DNA from: Morinoia aosen
Taxonomy: Eukaryota > Arthropoda > Malacostraca > Amphipoda > Talitridae
Assembly (NCBI GenBank): GCA_030386875.1
Contig: CM059571.1
Span: 20,888,355 to 20,952,354 of the forward strand
Length of the DNA stretch: 64,000 nt
Reading direction: 5' to 3'
The position numbers were made by a program, and so were the translations under genes. Every line of letters starts with the position of its first letter. Positions within the stretch are counted from its first letter, which is position 1. This document shows positions 10,801 through 23,881 of this stretch, piece after piece. A model generated the notes under the pieces. It saw nothing but the letters and a program-made list of their open reading frames with translations. It was not told the DNA's origin and did not search any database.

Positions 10801-13800
10801 TATGTGTTAGCGTATTATTTGTGAGTGTTGTAATCTAACATTTCGCTAGGCTATTATTCTTTAATACCATAATCTTTGTGTTTTGCTGCGCTTCTGCTTT
10901 TCTTTTTTGATCTTCCGCTTGCATCGTACACCACTTTTTGTCAAGTTATCGAAATTCTCGTCATTAAACTGCAAATAATAGTTAGTTTGTCGTGAATCTA
11001 TTGTGGCATTTAATTTATTGGGAGCGTTCAGTGGACGTTTCCTCATAATTTGTAGTAAATGAGTATTAACGCTGGGAGTGTATCGCGTCCAGCTCGTGGC
11101 GAAGAATAGATATGTTGTCATTTAACATAGCGAATTTTTCAGGAAATAATGATTTGAGGAAAATGATTTAAAAACTAGGATGAAAACTTTCGCGTGCGTA
11201 CATTTTGAAGTAAACGAAGCACGAAGAAGGATTGACACAAGTAATTTTTTCACCGAAACTTGGTTAAAGGAAATGAGCTTTTGTGGAGAAGGGGGTGGCA
11301 TGGATTTACTGGGCGCTGGTGGAGCTGGCTCTCTTCTAGCCCTGACTGTCTCCTCTTTTGAACTTGGAGCTCTGCTTCTCCTCTATGTTCTGCCAAATTT
11401 TCTGTTGAGCGTTTGTTTCAGGAATGCTTAAGTCGTTCATAGTATGCTGATAGAGCAATTTTTTCAGTCTTACGTTAGTAAAGTTGAAAAAGATTTTATA
11501 CCAATTTCTCACTGTTGATTCCGTGATAGTTTCCTCGATAAGTTGTAGAGCTATTTGACTGGCTTTAGTCGAGAAAGTACTAATTTCATATATTCTTTGA
11601 ATTGTTGATGTAAACTTTGTCTTTTTTTATTTCTCTGTAGTTGTCTTTTTACCCTACATTAGCACTTTTTTTTTACTTCACGAATATATGTATGAATGTT
11701 TAGCGTTGTACATTGCCTCCATTTTATATGTTTTTTTTTTCTTTTCATTGTGTCTGCCAAATACTGTTTAAATTTTTGGACGAGTTAGGTGATCGAACAG
11801 TCTGTAATCTCTGCTGACGGGTCTTGGACTGATGCTTTGCGTTGGCTGCCGACCTACCCATGTTCGAGGATCTTCCGTTTTGTCCTTCATTGAGACAAGC
11901 TCCTTTGTCGGTGAGCGGCTAAGACAACTTCATAGGTTCTGGACGTATGCATTTTGCCGATTTCGTTACTCAACCTGCTAAAAATTGGTCGAATTTATGA
12001 TTGTGTTAATTATTGTGAGGCTGTTTCTCACTTTCTGGAACTCCTCGATCTTGCCATCATTTGTGTTAGTGTTCTTGACGTGGTCCCTCTCCGAATAATG
12101 TAGCATTATACCTGATCATTGTAAACCGTAGATTCTCATTTACATCGGCGCTCCGACATCGAGGAGTGGAGTTATTTGACATGCTTCTACTGTTGCTCGT
12201 GGTCGCGGCGGAGCCAGGAAACTCCTGTCAATTAGAGTATGTATATGTGGACGCCGAGCTAGGACTTGCCTGAGAATGCTCTGTGGCATGACTCGTGATA
12301 ATGATGTTGAGCCTCCGGACGAATTTTTACATTCATTAAATTTAGTATAAACTTGGGGGACGATCGATGAATTCTTGACCCATTGATTCCTAGGAATGTT
12401 GTGTTGGTAAAGCTGAAAGCTTGTTATGGCATCGGTGGTGAAGGTCACGGAAATGTGATCTCTAAGACTTCTATATTATGTAAAAGCCTTTAGTTGAGTG
12501 GAGTCGAATTATTCAGTTGAGCGTTCAGTGACGTACATCGTCATGAACCTGCCTGATGCGTCATGGAAGACATTGGTGCGTCTCTGCAGCCTCACGGTAA
12601 TTTCCAAGTTTCTCTCTTCATTGTCCCAATGATGGGGTCCTATATTCATTGAGAAATGTATTCAATTCGGAATGAATTGCTCGTACGTGTCATTTACTCA
12701 TTAGGTGAAAAATATCGTCTTCTCTTTCGGTTCACAATTTTTTCTATATTTTTGCAATACTCCTTTTACTTCTTAGTGTACATAACTTGTATAACAATTG
12801 TAACGTTGGATGAAGTTCTTTTTTTGAATTGATGCTGAAGATCTTGATCGTTTTCAGCAGCACAGGACTTTTCAATAAAATTTTCAATAGGTAGTTGTGT
12901 TTTTTACCTTCCAACTTCGTCGAGTGTCGAGAGATGAGGACGCTTTCACAGGGTTGTCGCATTCGGTAGCTGAGCAGCTGAGCATGGATGCGAGATGAGT
13001 GCGACGAATAGAGTAGTACTGTCTGAATGTTCATCCAGTTGATTGAAATTGCAAAATTGCCTGAATTCATTGTTGCTCCTTAATAATGGATCGAGCACCT
13101 TTCTTTGTTAATGGTTCAAATTTTTATCGTGCACTCATGGTAAAGACGGCCGAGTTGTACGGCACGAGGCTGAAGAGTAAGATTTCCCAAAATAAGCGAC
13201 AACTAAATAGTGTGTGACCGAAGTTGTCGTTGACTATTTGGTGTTAGAATTATTCCCAAAATCATTCGATTTACCGAGAAGCTGGTAAATTTTGAGCTGG
13301 TTGGAGGAAGTGTGTGAGAACGGAGTCCGATGATTTTATTTATGATCGTAGTGCATTACCTAGGACATTATTTTACACTTGACTACAAAATCGTCATTAC
13401 AATTATAGCTGTTATGGAGACGATGCTGAAAGGGAGAAATTGACGATTTAATGAGCGTTGAGGCCAACGCGTGATTATTTTTCTCCGATAATATTTGTGA
13501 ACAACTGTACGACAGGTAATTGGGTCATGAACGTAGGGGCGGATGATAATGGGTGTTTCATGTACATGAATAGCATAATATTGGCTCTGTATTTCATTTA
13601 GGCTTCAGAATTTGACAAAAAAACGAGCAAAGGAACGAGATCTTAATATTTGCGGTAGGGAAATAACTCAAAGGATAAGAAATGGTTAGTGCTTCGCTGA
13701 ACAGCTGCAGATTACTGGCACGCGGAAAAATAGCGAAAAAAGATTAGGTTGAGAGAACAAACAGAAAACTAGGCCGAGTCAACACATGTCTGAACTGTAA

Positions 13801-14800
13801 TAGTGTTCATCAAGAAGGCAGTGGCCATTGTATATAGCGACGGGCGGAATGGGTGCGCAAGAGAGGTTGCACTCGTTAGTGAACAACGCGTGTGGACTGC
13901 ATAGGACTGGTAGTTGCTAGGCAAGTCAGTGCAAGTCTAAGCTTTGTGAATCGCTTGTAATTACCGAGTTTTTTCATTCTTGAATCGACTCAGATATAAG
14001 AAGAATTCTACAGTATATAGGCTTAAGAAAAATCTATGGCGTCCTTGCCCGACGTCTCGCATTCCACAGCGCGGTTCGTCACTCGAGATTTTAAAGTAGC
14101 ACAGTGATGTGGCCATGAATAATAGTAGGTCACTTCGTACACGGTGAGCATTCACACTCCATTGACTTCAGAGAAGAATTAATCTCTGGAAAGGTGATAT
14201 ATTCTACCCATGTGCTAATTACTTTTTTAAATTCACCAAGGGGATATATTAAATTGTTCTTCAAGAGTGAACCTGAATGCCCATGTATCATTTGCATTAT
14301 ATTTACAATTCCTGTAACGATGAGGGCAATTTCTGGCAGCGGTGAAGAACTGATCATCTCCTGTGGTAAATAAATTGTTTAAATTGTTTGAAAATAATCT
14401 CCCGAGCTGAGATTAGGGGAGTTTTTACTCAGCAGTAGCTGTGGATGTTGCACAGTTGCAGTTTGGTTGTCTATAATTTACTGCAGCAAGTCATCCTAAT
14501 TGTGTTTTTTTTAGATTGATGATACACGGTTTTACGGTACTGCTTACTTCTGGATGCATGAGGATGAAATATAATTCTATAGATATTGGAAAGGCAAAAT
14601 ATAATTCGTTTTTGAACAAGAACACTGTGCAAAAAATAGTAACAAAAACCCAAGCAAAAAATGAAAAATAAGAACAGCTTAACATATACATCAATTACAA
14701 ATGGAAAACAGGTAAACAATTAAATTAGTATCTCAACGCCATAAACTATTTCTAACTGGAAAGAGTACTGCATCAAATTCAGTACTGGATTCAACTATTT
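7882..14800 (+). other. msn 3' UTR of unknown length, then non-coding DNA
   Basis: No coding region could be supported. The first few kilobases after the stop look like untranslated or intergenic sequence. One candidate polyadenylation hexamer, AATAAA, lies at 12874-12879, but the true 3' end cannot be placed from sequence alone. The short open frames here (for example 10121-10548, 12140-12448, 12744-13070) have no recognisable protein content. Confidence 0.5.
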
Positions 14801-14819
14801 ATTATAAAGACATTTTGAA

Positions 14820-16560
14820 AGACATTATATGTTTTAAAGACATTATATGGAGAACATTTTATTTGAATAAAAACTCAGAATTGCCAAATTTGATTTGCTT
14901 ACAATTAAGTTGCATTGCTCTGCGTGATCCATAACTGTTGAGATTGAAGGTTTAACTCAAAGTTTCCCTGTTCTGTAAATGCGACCAACATGCTCGAAAA
15001 ATCGCAATCTGAAGCTTGGGCACAAACAACTCGACCCGCTCTGTGAGTAACAATACTTGTAATTTAATCTAGAACGCAGATCACTTGGGAGACAGTATTT
15101 AGATCCCAGAAACGATCTTAGAGAACACTTATTTGCTAGTGTTGAAATGAAATTTGTGCAATAGTAATTTTTTTCCTCCACTTTTGAAGCATCAAAAGGT
15201 CAGCTTCTTCGACTGCGTGCCATAAAAAAGTAGGCTGCAGTATAACTTCTTCTCGACAGTTGTTTCACCGTTGGATAATATGAATTTTTCTTTAAAACTG
15301 CCTCATTGTTTTAGAGATCGAGTTATTGGAAAGTTATTATAAACAAAATTAGTTAGAAATATCGAATTTCAGCTGCATAGGTAAATTTTTTACTAATGAT
15401 GAAAACGCGATATACAAGATTTTAAGCTGTTAAGCTGTATAGTTTGATTTTAAATGATCCAAAGATGAAAAACTTGTGCCTAAATTTATTATACTATTTT
15501 TCCTATCTTTTAGAAGTTACTAATCTGTGACCTTGTTTTTCGATAGAGCAGTCCAGAAAAGTATGCTTGCAATTCTTATCGCATCCCATAGTAAAATCCA
15601 AATTTCTATGCTAACAGTTAATGTTGCCCCAAAATATCCTGGCTTGGTGTTGTTCACGAAATGAGACGGAATTATCGTCTACATAATTTCTTTAAATTAT
15701 ACGTTCAAAATAAAAAGTTCATAGAGTTAGCAAATTTACTTCCTGATAACTAGTAGAAATATGAACAAATGTTAACTTTATGGTAAACCCATTTTTGAGC
15801 TTTAAGTAAGTTTGCATATGAAAATCATTTTGAAACTGGAAAATGGAATTTAAAAAGGCCTTTTCAAGCAAGGTCTTACAATAATTACCGGTCAAACTTG
15901 AGACTACCTGAATAGATTGATACAGGAAATCCAAGTATATATGTATTGTCTTATGAAGAGACATTTTATTAAACAGGTTTTCTCCTTCGTAGAAAACCAT
16001 AAAACATGAATTATCTATTTTCTATCTGCAATTCTCAGCTGCAAACTGTTGAGAATCGGTAACAGTATATTTTCTTGAGGTATATGGATTCAGAATTGAA
16101 ACAGGAGATTTTATTGTTCCAAAATTTGGGCAATTATAAACAGCAAATACGAAGGGCGTCTAAAATTTTGATGAAAAATCTACTTTATGAATTTCAGGCA
16201 ACCCCTAAAGGATACGAGGTGCTGAGCCATAAACGTGCAGTTCTTTCTATAATAAGGCGTCGGAAATTAGATTACCCTTTTTCAACTTATTGAAAGTTAT
16301 GGACTTTACCTTCGAATTTTTGAATGAGGTTACGTATTCGTTCTTCAATGTCCTTAAATTTAGAAAATTTTAATTATTTAAAAATTATTAATTGTTTTAA
16401 TGAGACTTTCTTCATAAATTTATTCATTCTCCCATTTAAGCTGTTGATAATGGTTCAAACTCAATCCGAAATTTGCAAATCCATTTTAGAATTAATCTTT
16501 TTAAAATTTTCTATCATAGCTATCATTTTCATTTTGAAATTGTCTAAAAGCCCTTAACCT
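14820..16560 (-). pseudogene. Decayed Penelope-like element (reverse transcriptase plus GIY-YIG region)
   Basis: Read on the minus strand in one frame. ITFNKLKKGNLISDALL leads into GSAPRIL-stop-GLPEIHK (16184-16228), the diagnostic Penelope GxRPxxYGLPKIHK-type block, followed by FAVYNCPNF. A 94-residue open stretch at 16000-15719 carries the IPLHETIDICLDFL-like and LLEKAFLNSIF segments. The YVDD catalytic box lies at 15685-15674, followed by NCKHTFLDCSIEKQGHRL. A 74-residue open stretch at 15181-14957 (YCLPSDLRSRLNYKYCYSQ, then FEHVGRIYRTGK) matches the segment leading into the GIY-YIG nuclease. These blocks share a codon phase. Stops interrupt it in at least four places I could read (after DALL, in RIL-stop-GLP, after SSKF, and before YVDD). 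Penelope enzymes copy RNA at open DNA ends; this copy is dead. Confidence 0.82.
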
Positions 16561-18320
16561 AACATTATAATGGACACGAAGAAGATGATATACACCGATC
16601 ACATGTAAACGCAAATGCACGCTTTTACCTCTGATAACATGGATCAGCTATCAAGTTATTTTTTGTGTTGTGGTTGCCCGAATTGTAATAGTGAGCTGGG
16701 GACGTTGTGAAATGCTAGCTTCTAAGAAGACGGTTGCACGTCTGCAAAAAGATGACAAGGGTGTGCACTCGCCACCTCCACGCCGCCCTCCCCAAACCAG
16801 TCTTACGGGCTGCATTTCGCAATCGGAATCGGGCTTTTCGCTGCCTTCAACAGCCAAGCTTCCCAGAAGCGGCCGACGATCGTTCGTTCGCGCTGCGGTG
16901 TGAGTTCGTTCCTGGAATGACGTTAATTGATTCGCAGATCTACGTGGTTCTTATTTTGTTGAGCGAGTGTGCGTGCGGCCACGAAATGCACTTGCACACA
17001 GCAGACACGTGTGTTTGGCTTCGTGCTTGGGTTTGAACTTCATGAAAGAGTACAATTAAACGTTTGTTTACTTATTTTGTGAGGAAGCAATAAGTTTCCA
17101 TGAGAATAGTGTTGAAAATAAATTTCATTAGTTTTGTATTAGGTATTTGATGGATAAGTACACAGAGCTAAAAATGTCTGGCAATTGAGGTTGTAGCCAT
17201 ACCAAATGATCATCTCAATCTCTCAAATTTTTTAATTGGATCGTTTTACTAAAGTTGAGCACAAAGGTTCATCACATGCATAGTGTCATGTTAACATATA
17301 GTGAAAATTTTGCAATTACCAAGTCAAAGATCAATCTGACGTAAAAAGAGTCGCATTTATCAAGAAAAAGATCTTTAAATGTCATTTGCAATTTTTTTCA
17401 GGAAATATAGGTTGAATTTCAACACGATAAACTAGTTAAACAATACGAGTTTTGCATGTAGCTGCGAACTTATCGCTGAAAATAAATAAGCCGCCAATTT
17501 ATGCATATCATTCAGAAGTATTACTTCCTGAGCTGGCGCAATTTACTCCTTCGTTACTGGCTGCTTCGGAAACATAAGCTCTGGAAATTGGTTCTCAATA
17601 GCAATTTTGTAGGCATCAGCTTCGTTCATGAAGCGCTTCCGTCATTCACCGCCGGTCGCAGAGCGGTGTTGTGTTCACGTCAAAGGCAGCTCAGACAACA
17701 AATTTTCTCCTTCTTTTAAGAGTTAATAAATGGAACCTTGAAGAATTATTCTTTCAAAGCTTAAAATTATGGAATAAAAACCCTGTTTATCACTTTGACT
17801 GCAACTACTAAATATTTAGCTCAACGCCAAACTCAAATTTAAAGTCAATTGTGGTAAACTATTTTGAAAATAGCAAACATAAACTGGATCGTGCCTTCAT
17901 TTAGCTTTGATTAAGTATTTATGAAAATTGAGTTTGCGGCTACTGGTCGGTCAGTAGCATGATGAAAATTACCTCCGCGTGTACCACCGGTGGCGCACGT
18001 CGCATTCAAAGTGTTAATAATTATTATGAACATTTGATTACATTTGTATACGATTATTATTAATTTGAAATTATATCTTTAGTAGGGTAGTAGAGTAGTT
18101 GATAGCAAGTTGTTTCTTATTTGAGAGATAAGCGAAAAAAATAATTCATTTTCTTAGCTCTAAATTTATTAGAGCATTTAACAACTGTGACACGTTTTGC
18201 TTAGCATCACCTGAATGAAATTAATATCAAGGGGTGTGTCCACTGTCATCATAAATAAATGTAAAATGTTAGGAAAATTAATTTTAAAAGCTTGCACAAC
18301 AGCAGGCACGCGTATCAGGG
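16560..18320. other. Non-coding stretch with a GC-rich island
   Basis: A GC-rich segment (about 16670-16920) has overlapping open frames on both strands (77, 100 and 68 residues), none recognisable. A second small GC-rich patch lies near 17600-17700. Either could be debris from the element beside it, but nothing decides this. Confidence 0.4.
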
Positions 18321-18715
18321 CTAATTAGATCTCCCTTGTGGGAGTTATATTTATTTTACTACGTAAATGGTACACCAAGGGGGAAGATGTGAAGTCTCGA
18401 GGCGAAGGTTATGGATCGAAGGACAGTCTCCATTGTGTTGAAATATGGTAGAATGACGTTTTTGTTTTATTACGGACCGTTCTTCGGTCCATTGCTGTGC
18501 TTTTTTCAGCGCTTATTCAGTTCTTCGTCAACTTTTATCTTCTTTCTTAATTAAACTTCTTTTAAGTTTGGTAATTTCCTTACGTATAGGGTATGAGCAC
18601 ACACCTTGTGCATAAATTTCCCGTTCACTTAGTTTGATACTCGATGGCACCTTGCTCAATCATTTATTGGGAGCACATTTGTTTGCAGTTACGGAGACTT
18701 AAACTAACTCATACT
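18320..18715 (+). repeat. SINE-like dispersed repeat, diverged copy
   Basis: It aligns by eye to the copy at 6220: GGGGGAAGATGTG, TTTTGTTTTATTACGGACCG, TTCGGTCCATTGCTGTGC, TTTTTCAGCGCTTATT, CACCTTGTGCATAAATTTCC, ATGGCACCTT and GGAGACTTAAACTAA, followed by an AATTAATAA tail. Confidence 0.7.
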
Positions 18716-18987
18716 GAAATGAATTAATAAAGCCACCAAATAAATACTACTCGTGTCGTACGAGAGATCTTTCTCATTATAAACAACAGAAACATCTCAT
18801 CAGACCACATGTGGCAAATTTAAGAAATTCTTCTTTTTCAGAAATTCTTCTTTTTAAATTTACGCAATGAGCCTTACTAAAACTCTAGCAAGTACGTGAA
18901 CTTCATTCAACTTTTGAGTAGCTCATCTGCATAAATTATAATTCTGCCTGTGTTTCGAATGTCTGTTTAATGCTGAAATGGTATCAT

Positions 18988-19010
18988 GGTTACGACAGAC
19001 AGTCGTAACC
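18988..19010. repeat. Short perfect hairpin
   Basis: GGTTACGAC at 18988-18996 pairs exactly with GTCGTAACC at 19002-19010 around AGACA. Confidence 0.85.
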
Positions 19011-21257
19011 AGGGAAACTGCCGTAAGGGGAATAGAAAATGTGCGGTCAGGTTGATACGTTAGGTTAGCTTAGGATATGTCAAGATGCGTTAGGTTATGA
19101 TAAGCTGAAATCATTATACTATATAATATAAAACGCCAGGTATCTCCTCAAATTTATAAATAAATAAATTTATGTATTTGTTTATGCGTAATTTCCCTTA
19201 GGTTAATTCAATGGGAATCTGAATTGGTTGGTCCGTCTCTTTCACGCTCTCAAATGATGTTCAAAGACCGGTTTCGGTGATACGAGTTTCACCAATATAC
19301 AAGTACAAGAATATTTCAATTGCCGGTTCTATTCGAATGAATATATTCGATTTTCATCCACATCTATGTAGAAGATTTGTCCGAGGAAAATATTGAATCC
19401 TGCCATTTTTAACGAATCGTGTACACTAGCAGGTTATAATAGGGTAGATTAGGACAGGATAGGTTGATCAAGTTCAAGGTTGATCATAGATTGATCAAGT
19501 TAGGTCTGGGTAGCACAAGTTAGGATAGGATGGGTTTGGATAGATCCGGGGTCTTAAGTTGAAAAATATAACCATAAATTTTTTCTCAGGTTTGGTAAGC
19601 TTTACTGTAGTACTAGCCTCGGAATTCTCAGGAGTTCTACTAGAATATAAGAACTGGATCGAGTGTCGTGTGACAAGCAAACAGGATTTTTTAGCTGTAC
19701 AGAATCGTAGCATAACCTCACATCAGTGTAAAAATTAAATTTTATGTCATTAGGAGCTGGTTGAATCGTTGTTCAAGTCAACAGATGAAAGCTATAAAAT
19801 ATCAATAAAATTTGTCCTGTATCTTAATGAATACGTTCACCGCGACGTGAACTCATTGGATCTACTTCGATACATAAAGCTAATTCTTTAAGTTCTTGCT
19901 ATACTCATTACTAAACATGCGTTCTAAAAACGGCATCTAATAAATTGCCCCGGCATTCACATGTATCAAAGTGAATTCATTTCCAATGGGATGTAATATA
20001 CAGAGCTTTCCGATTACATACTTGACATGCTGTAAAGGAAATACTAATGCGAAACCGAATTGGCTGATTTTGTTTTAGAAAACTTCTTCTTTAACACTGA
20101 AGTACAACAGGTTGCATCAAAGCAGCAGCTCACGTACAAGCTCTAGGGGGAAGGAAAGGAGCAGAGCGGCAGTGAGCGAGCCAGGGGCCAGGCCGGCTGC
20201 ACGGCTTCATGGCATCAGCGACATGAAGAAATTATTTATTAGAGGCCTCGCTTTCGTGATATGCATATGTCTAATGCATGAGTGGAATAAAGTGCACTTT
20301 GCAAAGAGGATTAACGCAAGTCAAGAAATATCTCGCGTGGAATAAATTATTATTCGAACACAAATGTACTTGAGGAATACTGAGTAAATACTGTTTTGCT
20401 GCTTTCAAATACGAGGATTTCTAAGTAGTTATGCGATAACTCATTCAGTGATTGCAATCACTTTGCAAGAGAGATGACGCTTGAAACTTTGCAAGTGTAA
20501 TCTTGCCGCTCTCACCGATGGCAATCTCCCTCAGAATATATTCGCTTGTAGGTTTGTTTCTAAATCGCTGCAAACTAAGGCGATGAAAATGACTTTCTGT
20601 AAATCAAGTCACTCTCGCTCATAATCATTAAATGAGACTTCACCTGGTGGCTCTAACGCAAAATTTCAAAAAAGACATCTACATTTTTATATTTATTGCA
20701 CCCACTTTAATTTCAACACTCCTGCCATATATTTTACGTCACTTCGTTGGATTTTTTCGAATGTTACTCATATTCCCTTATGACAAAAGTTATAACAAAA
20801 AAAGGTTTGGAACTCTGTAGAATTAAGTTTTCCAAGCTTCATCTCATCCGCAGTCGTCTGCAAAAATGAAGAACAAATATAAATACAAAACTGACACAGG
20901 AGTATTTGAAGTGGGGGCAAAAAAGGGTAACCCAATCCTAAATGCAAGAAAACTTTCGATCGTTAAACAACACTATGAAATAAGGATGAACCAACGTTTA
21001 AAAAATTACAAAGCTTCACATCTGAAATATCGAACAATCACAGTTTAATTTGTGAGATCCGTTTCCGTACAATCCTCTCGATCGCTAGATCAAGTTCTCT
21101 ATCTGGACTCTCATTCTTACAGATTAACTACCCAAGGACTTGCAATCGTCTCCTATGTATGAATTTAGTACTGCGCGTCGCAGGATGTGGGCTCAACCCA
21201 CAGAACACGATTCATGAGAGTTGCGAAGCATGCTGGTTGAAGTCATTGTTAATTACA

Positions 21258-21353
21258 CCTTCTCACCCCATACTTGACAGTCAACACCTTCTCACCCCAT
21301 TACACCTTCTCACCCCATACTTGACAGGGATCTATCACTTCATAGATCCCTGT
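21258..21353. repeat. Short direct repeats followed by a 12-bp perfect hairpin
   Basis: CACCTTCTCACCCCAT occurs three times between 21258 and 21320. It is followed by ACAGGGATCTAT (21324-21335), the exact reverse complement of 21342-21353. Confidence 0.85.
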
Positions 21354-23850
21354 GAGTATATTACAGTACTAACAAACAGTCAATTGAAAATACTAACCCA
21401 TGTATCAAATTCTTCTGATCTGTGCAGAGTAGAATAACTGAACATGCACAAATTGAAACCTTACCTAAATTGAATGCAGGTTTAGAGCTCTTTAAAGATT
21501 GAGGCACTTAATACAGCAATTTTCGCACGTGTGTTCTGGTTTCAATCTGTTTCACTTTACAATATAGTCCTTAATATCTGGAGATGCTGGCCGAGCTTTC
21601 TTTTTACTGCTCACCGAGATTTCATTTAGTTATCAACCCGTCCCTGTAAGCGTACCGTATTTCAGATGTTTATTATTTATTCTTTGCTGTTTTAGCTGAC
21701 ATTCATTCAAATGTGTTGCTTTCTAAAAAGCGTACTTCATTTATTGTTTTGTTGTACATCACTATTTCATTTTATTCCCAAATCAATGTATTCGTAGGTC
21801 CATCTATTGTATACATCTCTATTTGGTTCTTTATTTTTCAGATTACGACTATGAGCAGATTTCGAGATTTGAAACGTTTCATTAGATCGTTTTTAAAGTT
21901 ATTTTCTGCTTAAATTTTTGCAATATAAAACTGCTTAGCAAAAAAGATATTTCTAGTGTTTTTTAATTTTATCAAAACAACATTTCATTGCAAAATCGCA
22001 CAGCTAAATGAAATAAGGAATACATAGAAATGATAGATACATTTTAAAAATGTGATAGTGTTGATGCCCAGCGAAAGTGTGTTCCCGATAATGCGTTCAA
22101 AATAATGTTTTTTACATCGAATGACTTTTAAGCATAGGAAAAATTCGCATGGAATTACATTATCCTTAATTTAAAATTTGATGCACGTGTTAATTAGTTG
22201 TTAAAAATAAAAGATCCTTTACGTACGTCGTGAAAATTGGTGCTTTTCGATTTTTTTACAATAATAAGTCTGTGGACGCCACCGAATTCGTAAGACTATT
22301 GTGATGTAATGAACGTACTTCTCTGGTGACGGAATTGGGGCGCTTACTTGGTTACCATAGTTCGTTGTAACAGAAACGTTCTCAGAAAAATCGTTTGTTA
22401 AACTTTTTTACTTCGCACACCGTAATTGTAGGCCATAACAACCATATCCCTTGCAATGTAATCACAGAACAAGTTTCAAATTCCCTAAATTATAACGTGT
22501 TCGCACCATAGGGCTAATCTACGCAGAGGTAAAAGCCTCTGTTTCCAAGATTCGGGCGTTCGCAGTACGTGTCCGTCCAGCTGCACAGCCGTGCTCTGGC
22601 CCAGCCTTTGCTGGTTGGCCTCACTCCGGTCGTTCGTAGGTCGCACGCCAATGTCTGCTTTCTCTTCGTTCTTTTCGCTATTCGGGATTTCCCCACGAAA
22701 CTTGCTCCTACTCCAATCGTTTCAGACTTTTGGGAACTTGAGAAAACAATTTCTTTCCAGCTACATTGTCCTAGCTAGTTAAACCCGTCTCACTTTCCTC
22801 GTGGATCTTTATCAGCTGCCAATATTCGACTCTTTTATCTTCCTAGGTTGCCGAATTTAGCTCCTAAAGTACTCTTGGAGGCTGAAGGGGTTCAAATACC
22901 TCGGGATATTTTGTTCAAAAATTATCTTTAGCTGATAGTTGCTAGTCGCACTTGTACACTGTAAAGAGGACGCAAGTATTTTCAGGAGGCAATAAAACGC
23001 CGTGTGAAACGAGTTATTAAATCCCGAACGTAAATTTACAGGCCTTTTATGATTAACTAATTTGATTGCACCTGTTTTGAGCTGTGGGCCATCACTCGCA
23101 AGAGATAAAAGTAAAATACAGCCTGCGAATGCTTTAGCCTTGAAAGAGCGGCGGGATTCACTGGAATGGTTTAAACTTATTTAGTTTTAGCCAGAACGCA
23201 CGGGTTCCGCATGCAGCTCTGGTCGTGACAGGATACGCGCCTGCTCGCTAGCATTTTTAACGAGCCGGGAATTTTACTGAAAAATAACTGACTCAACTTT
23301 TACCTCGTACATACACAAGGTTACATTAAACTTGATGTTGATCGTTATTCACTAATTATGTCTCATATCTCGTGTGATTAATTTCAGTGACATCTTTCGG
23401 CGTTGATATATTTTCTCCTAATAAGAAAATTTTAGGCTATTTTCACTATATAAATTAGGTTCGTCATCCTTGAAATTCATCCTGAAATTTGCACGAGCAG
23501 ATTCTATAGAAGAATAAAAATAAATTTAGCACATACATCTGTTCTTGTAAAGATAATTTTCTGTGCACGTGAGAAGTTAACGTCAGTGGTATTCAAAGGT
23601 TTTCCCTATTAAGGTCCGCTTTTGCGGTGTTGGTATCCATTCCCAGAAAATTCCATGACAATGAATATGTATATTTTCGAACATTGTCAATATATCGACT
23701 CTTTAATTACGATAACACAGCTTAAATCAGCAGAACTCTCTCATGATAACACGGCGCGTGCCCGCGGTGTTCGCTTTGTTCAGGCCTGCAGATAACATTA
23801 GAGGAGGGTTTAATTACTTCATAAATTATGGATTATTCGACCATTCTTGG

Positions 23851-23881
23851 CACCTGATTTGTCCTCTCGTCAAATCAGGTG
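23851..23881. repeat. Perfect hairpin, 11-bp arms
   Basis: CACCTGATTTG at 23851-23861 is the reverse complement of CAAATCAGGTG at 23871-23881. GGATTATTC also repeats directly on both sides (about 23830 and 23881). Confidence 0.85.

Noticed and set aside
16651-17036. GC-rich open frames on both strands as a gene
   Set aside because: Three overlapping frames all look alike in quality, with no family features or exon borders.
19050-19520. TTAGG-like words suggesting interstitial telomere repeat
   Set aside because: The words are scattered and interrupted, with no tandem run.
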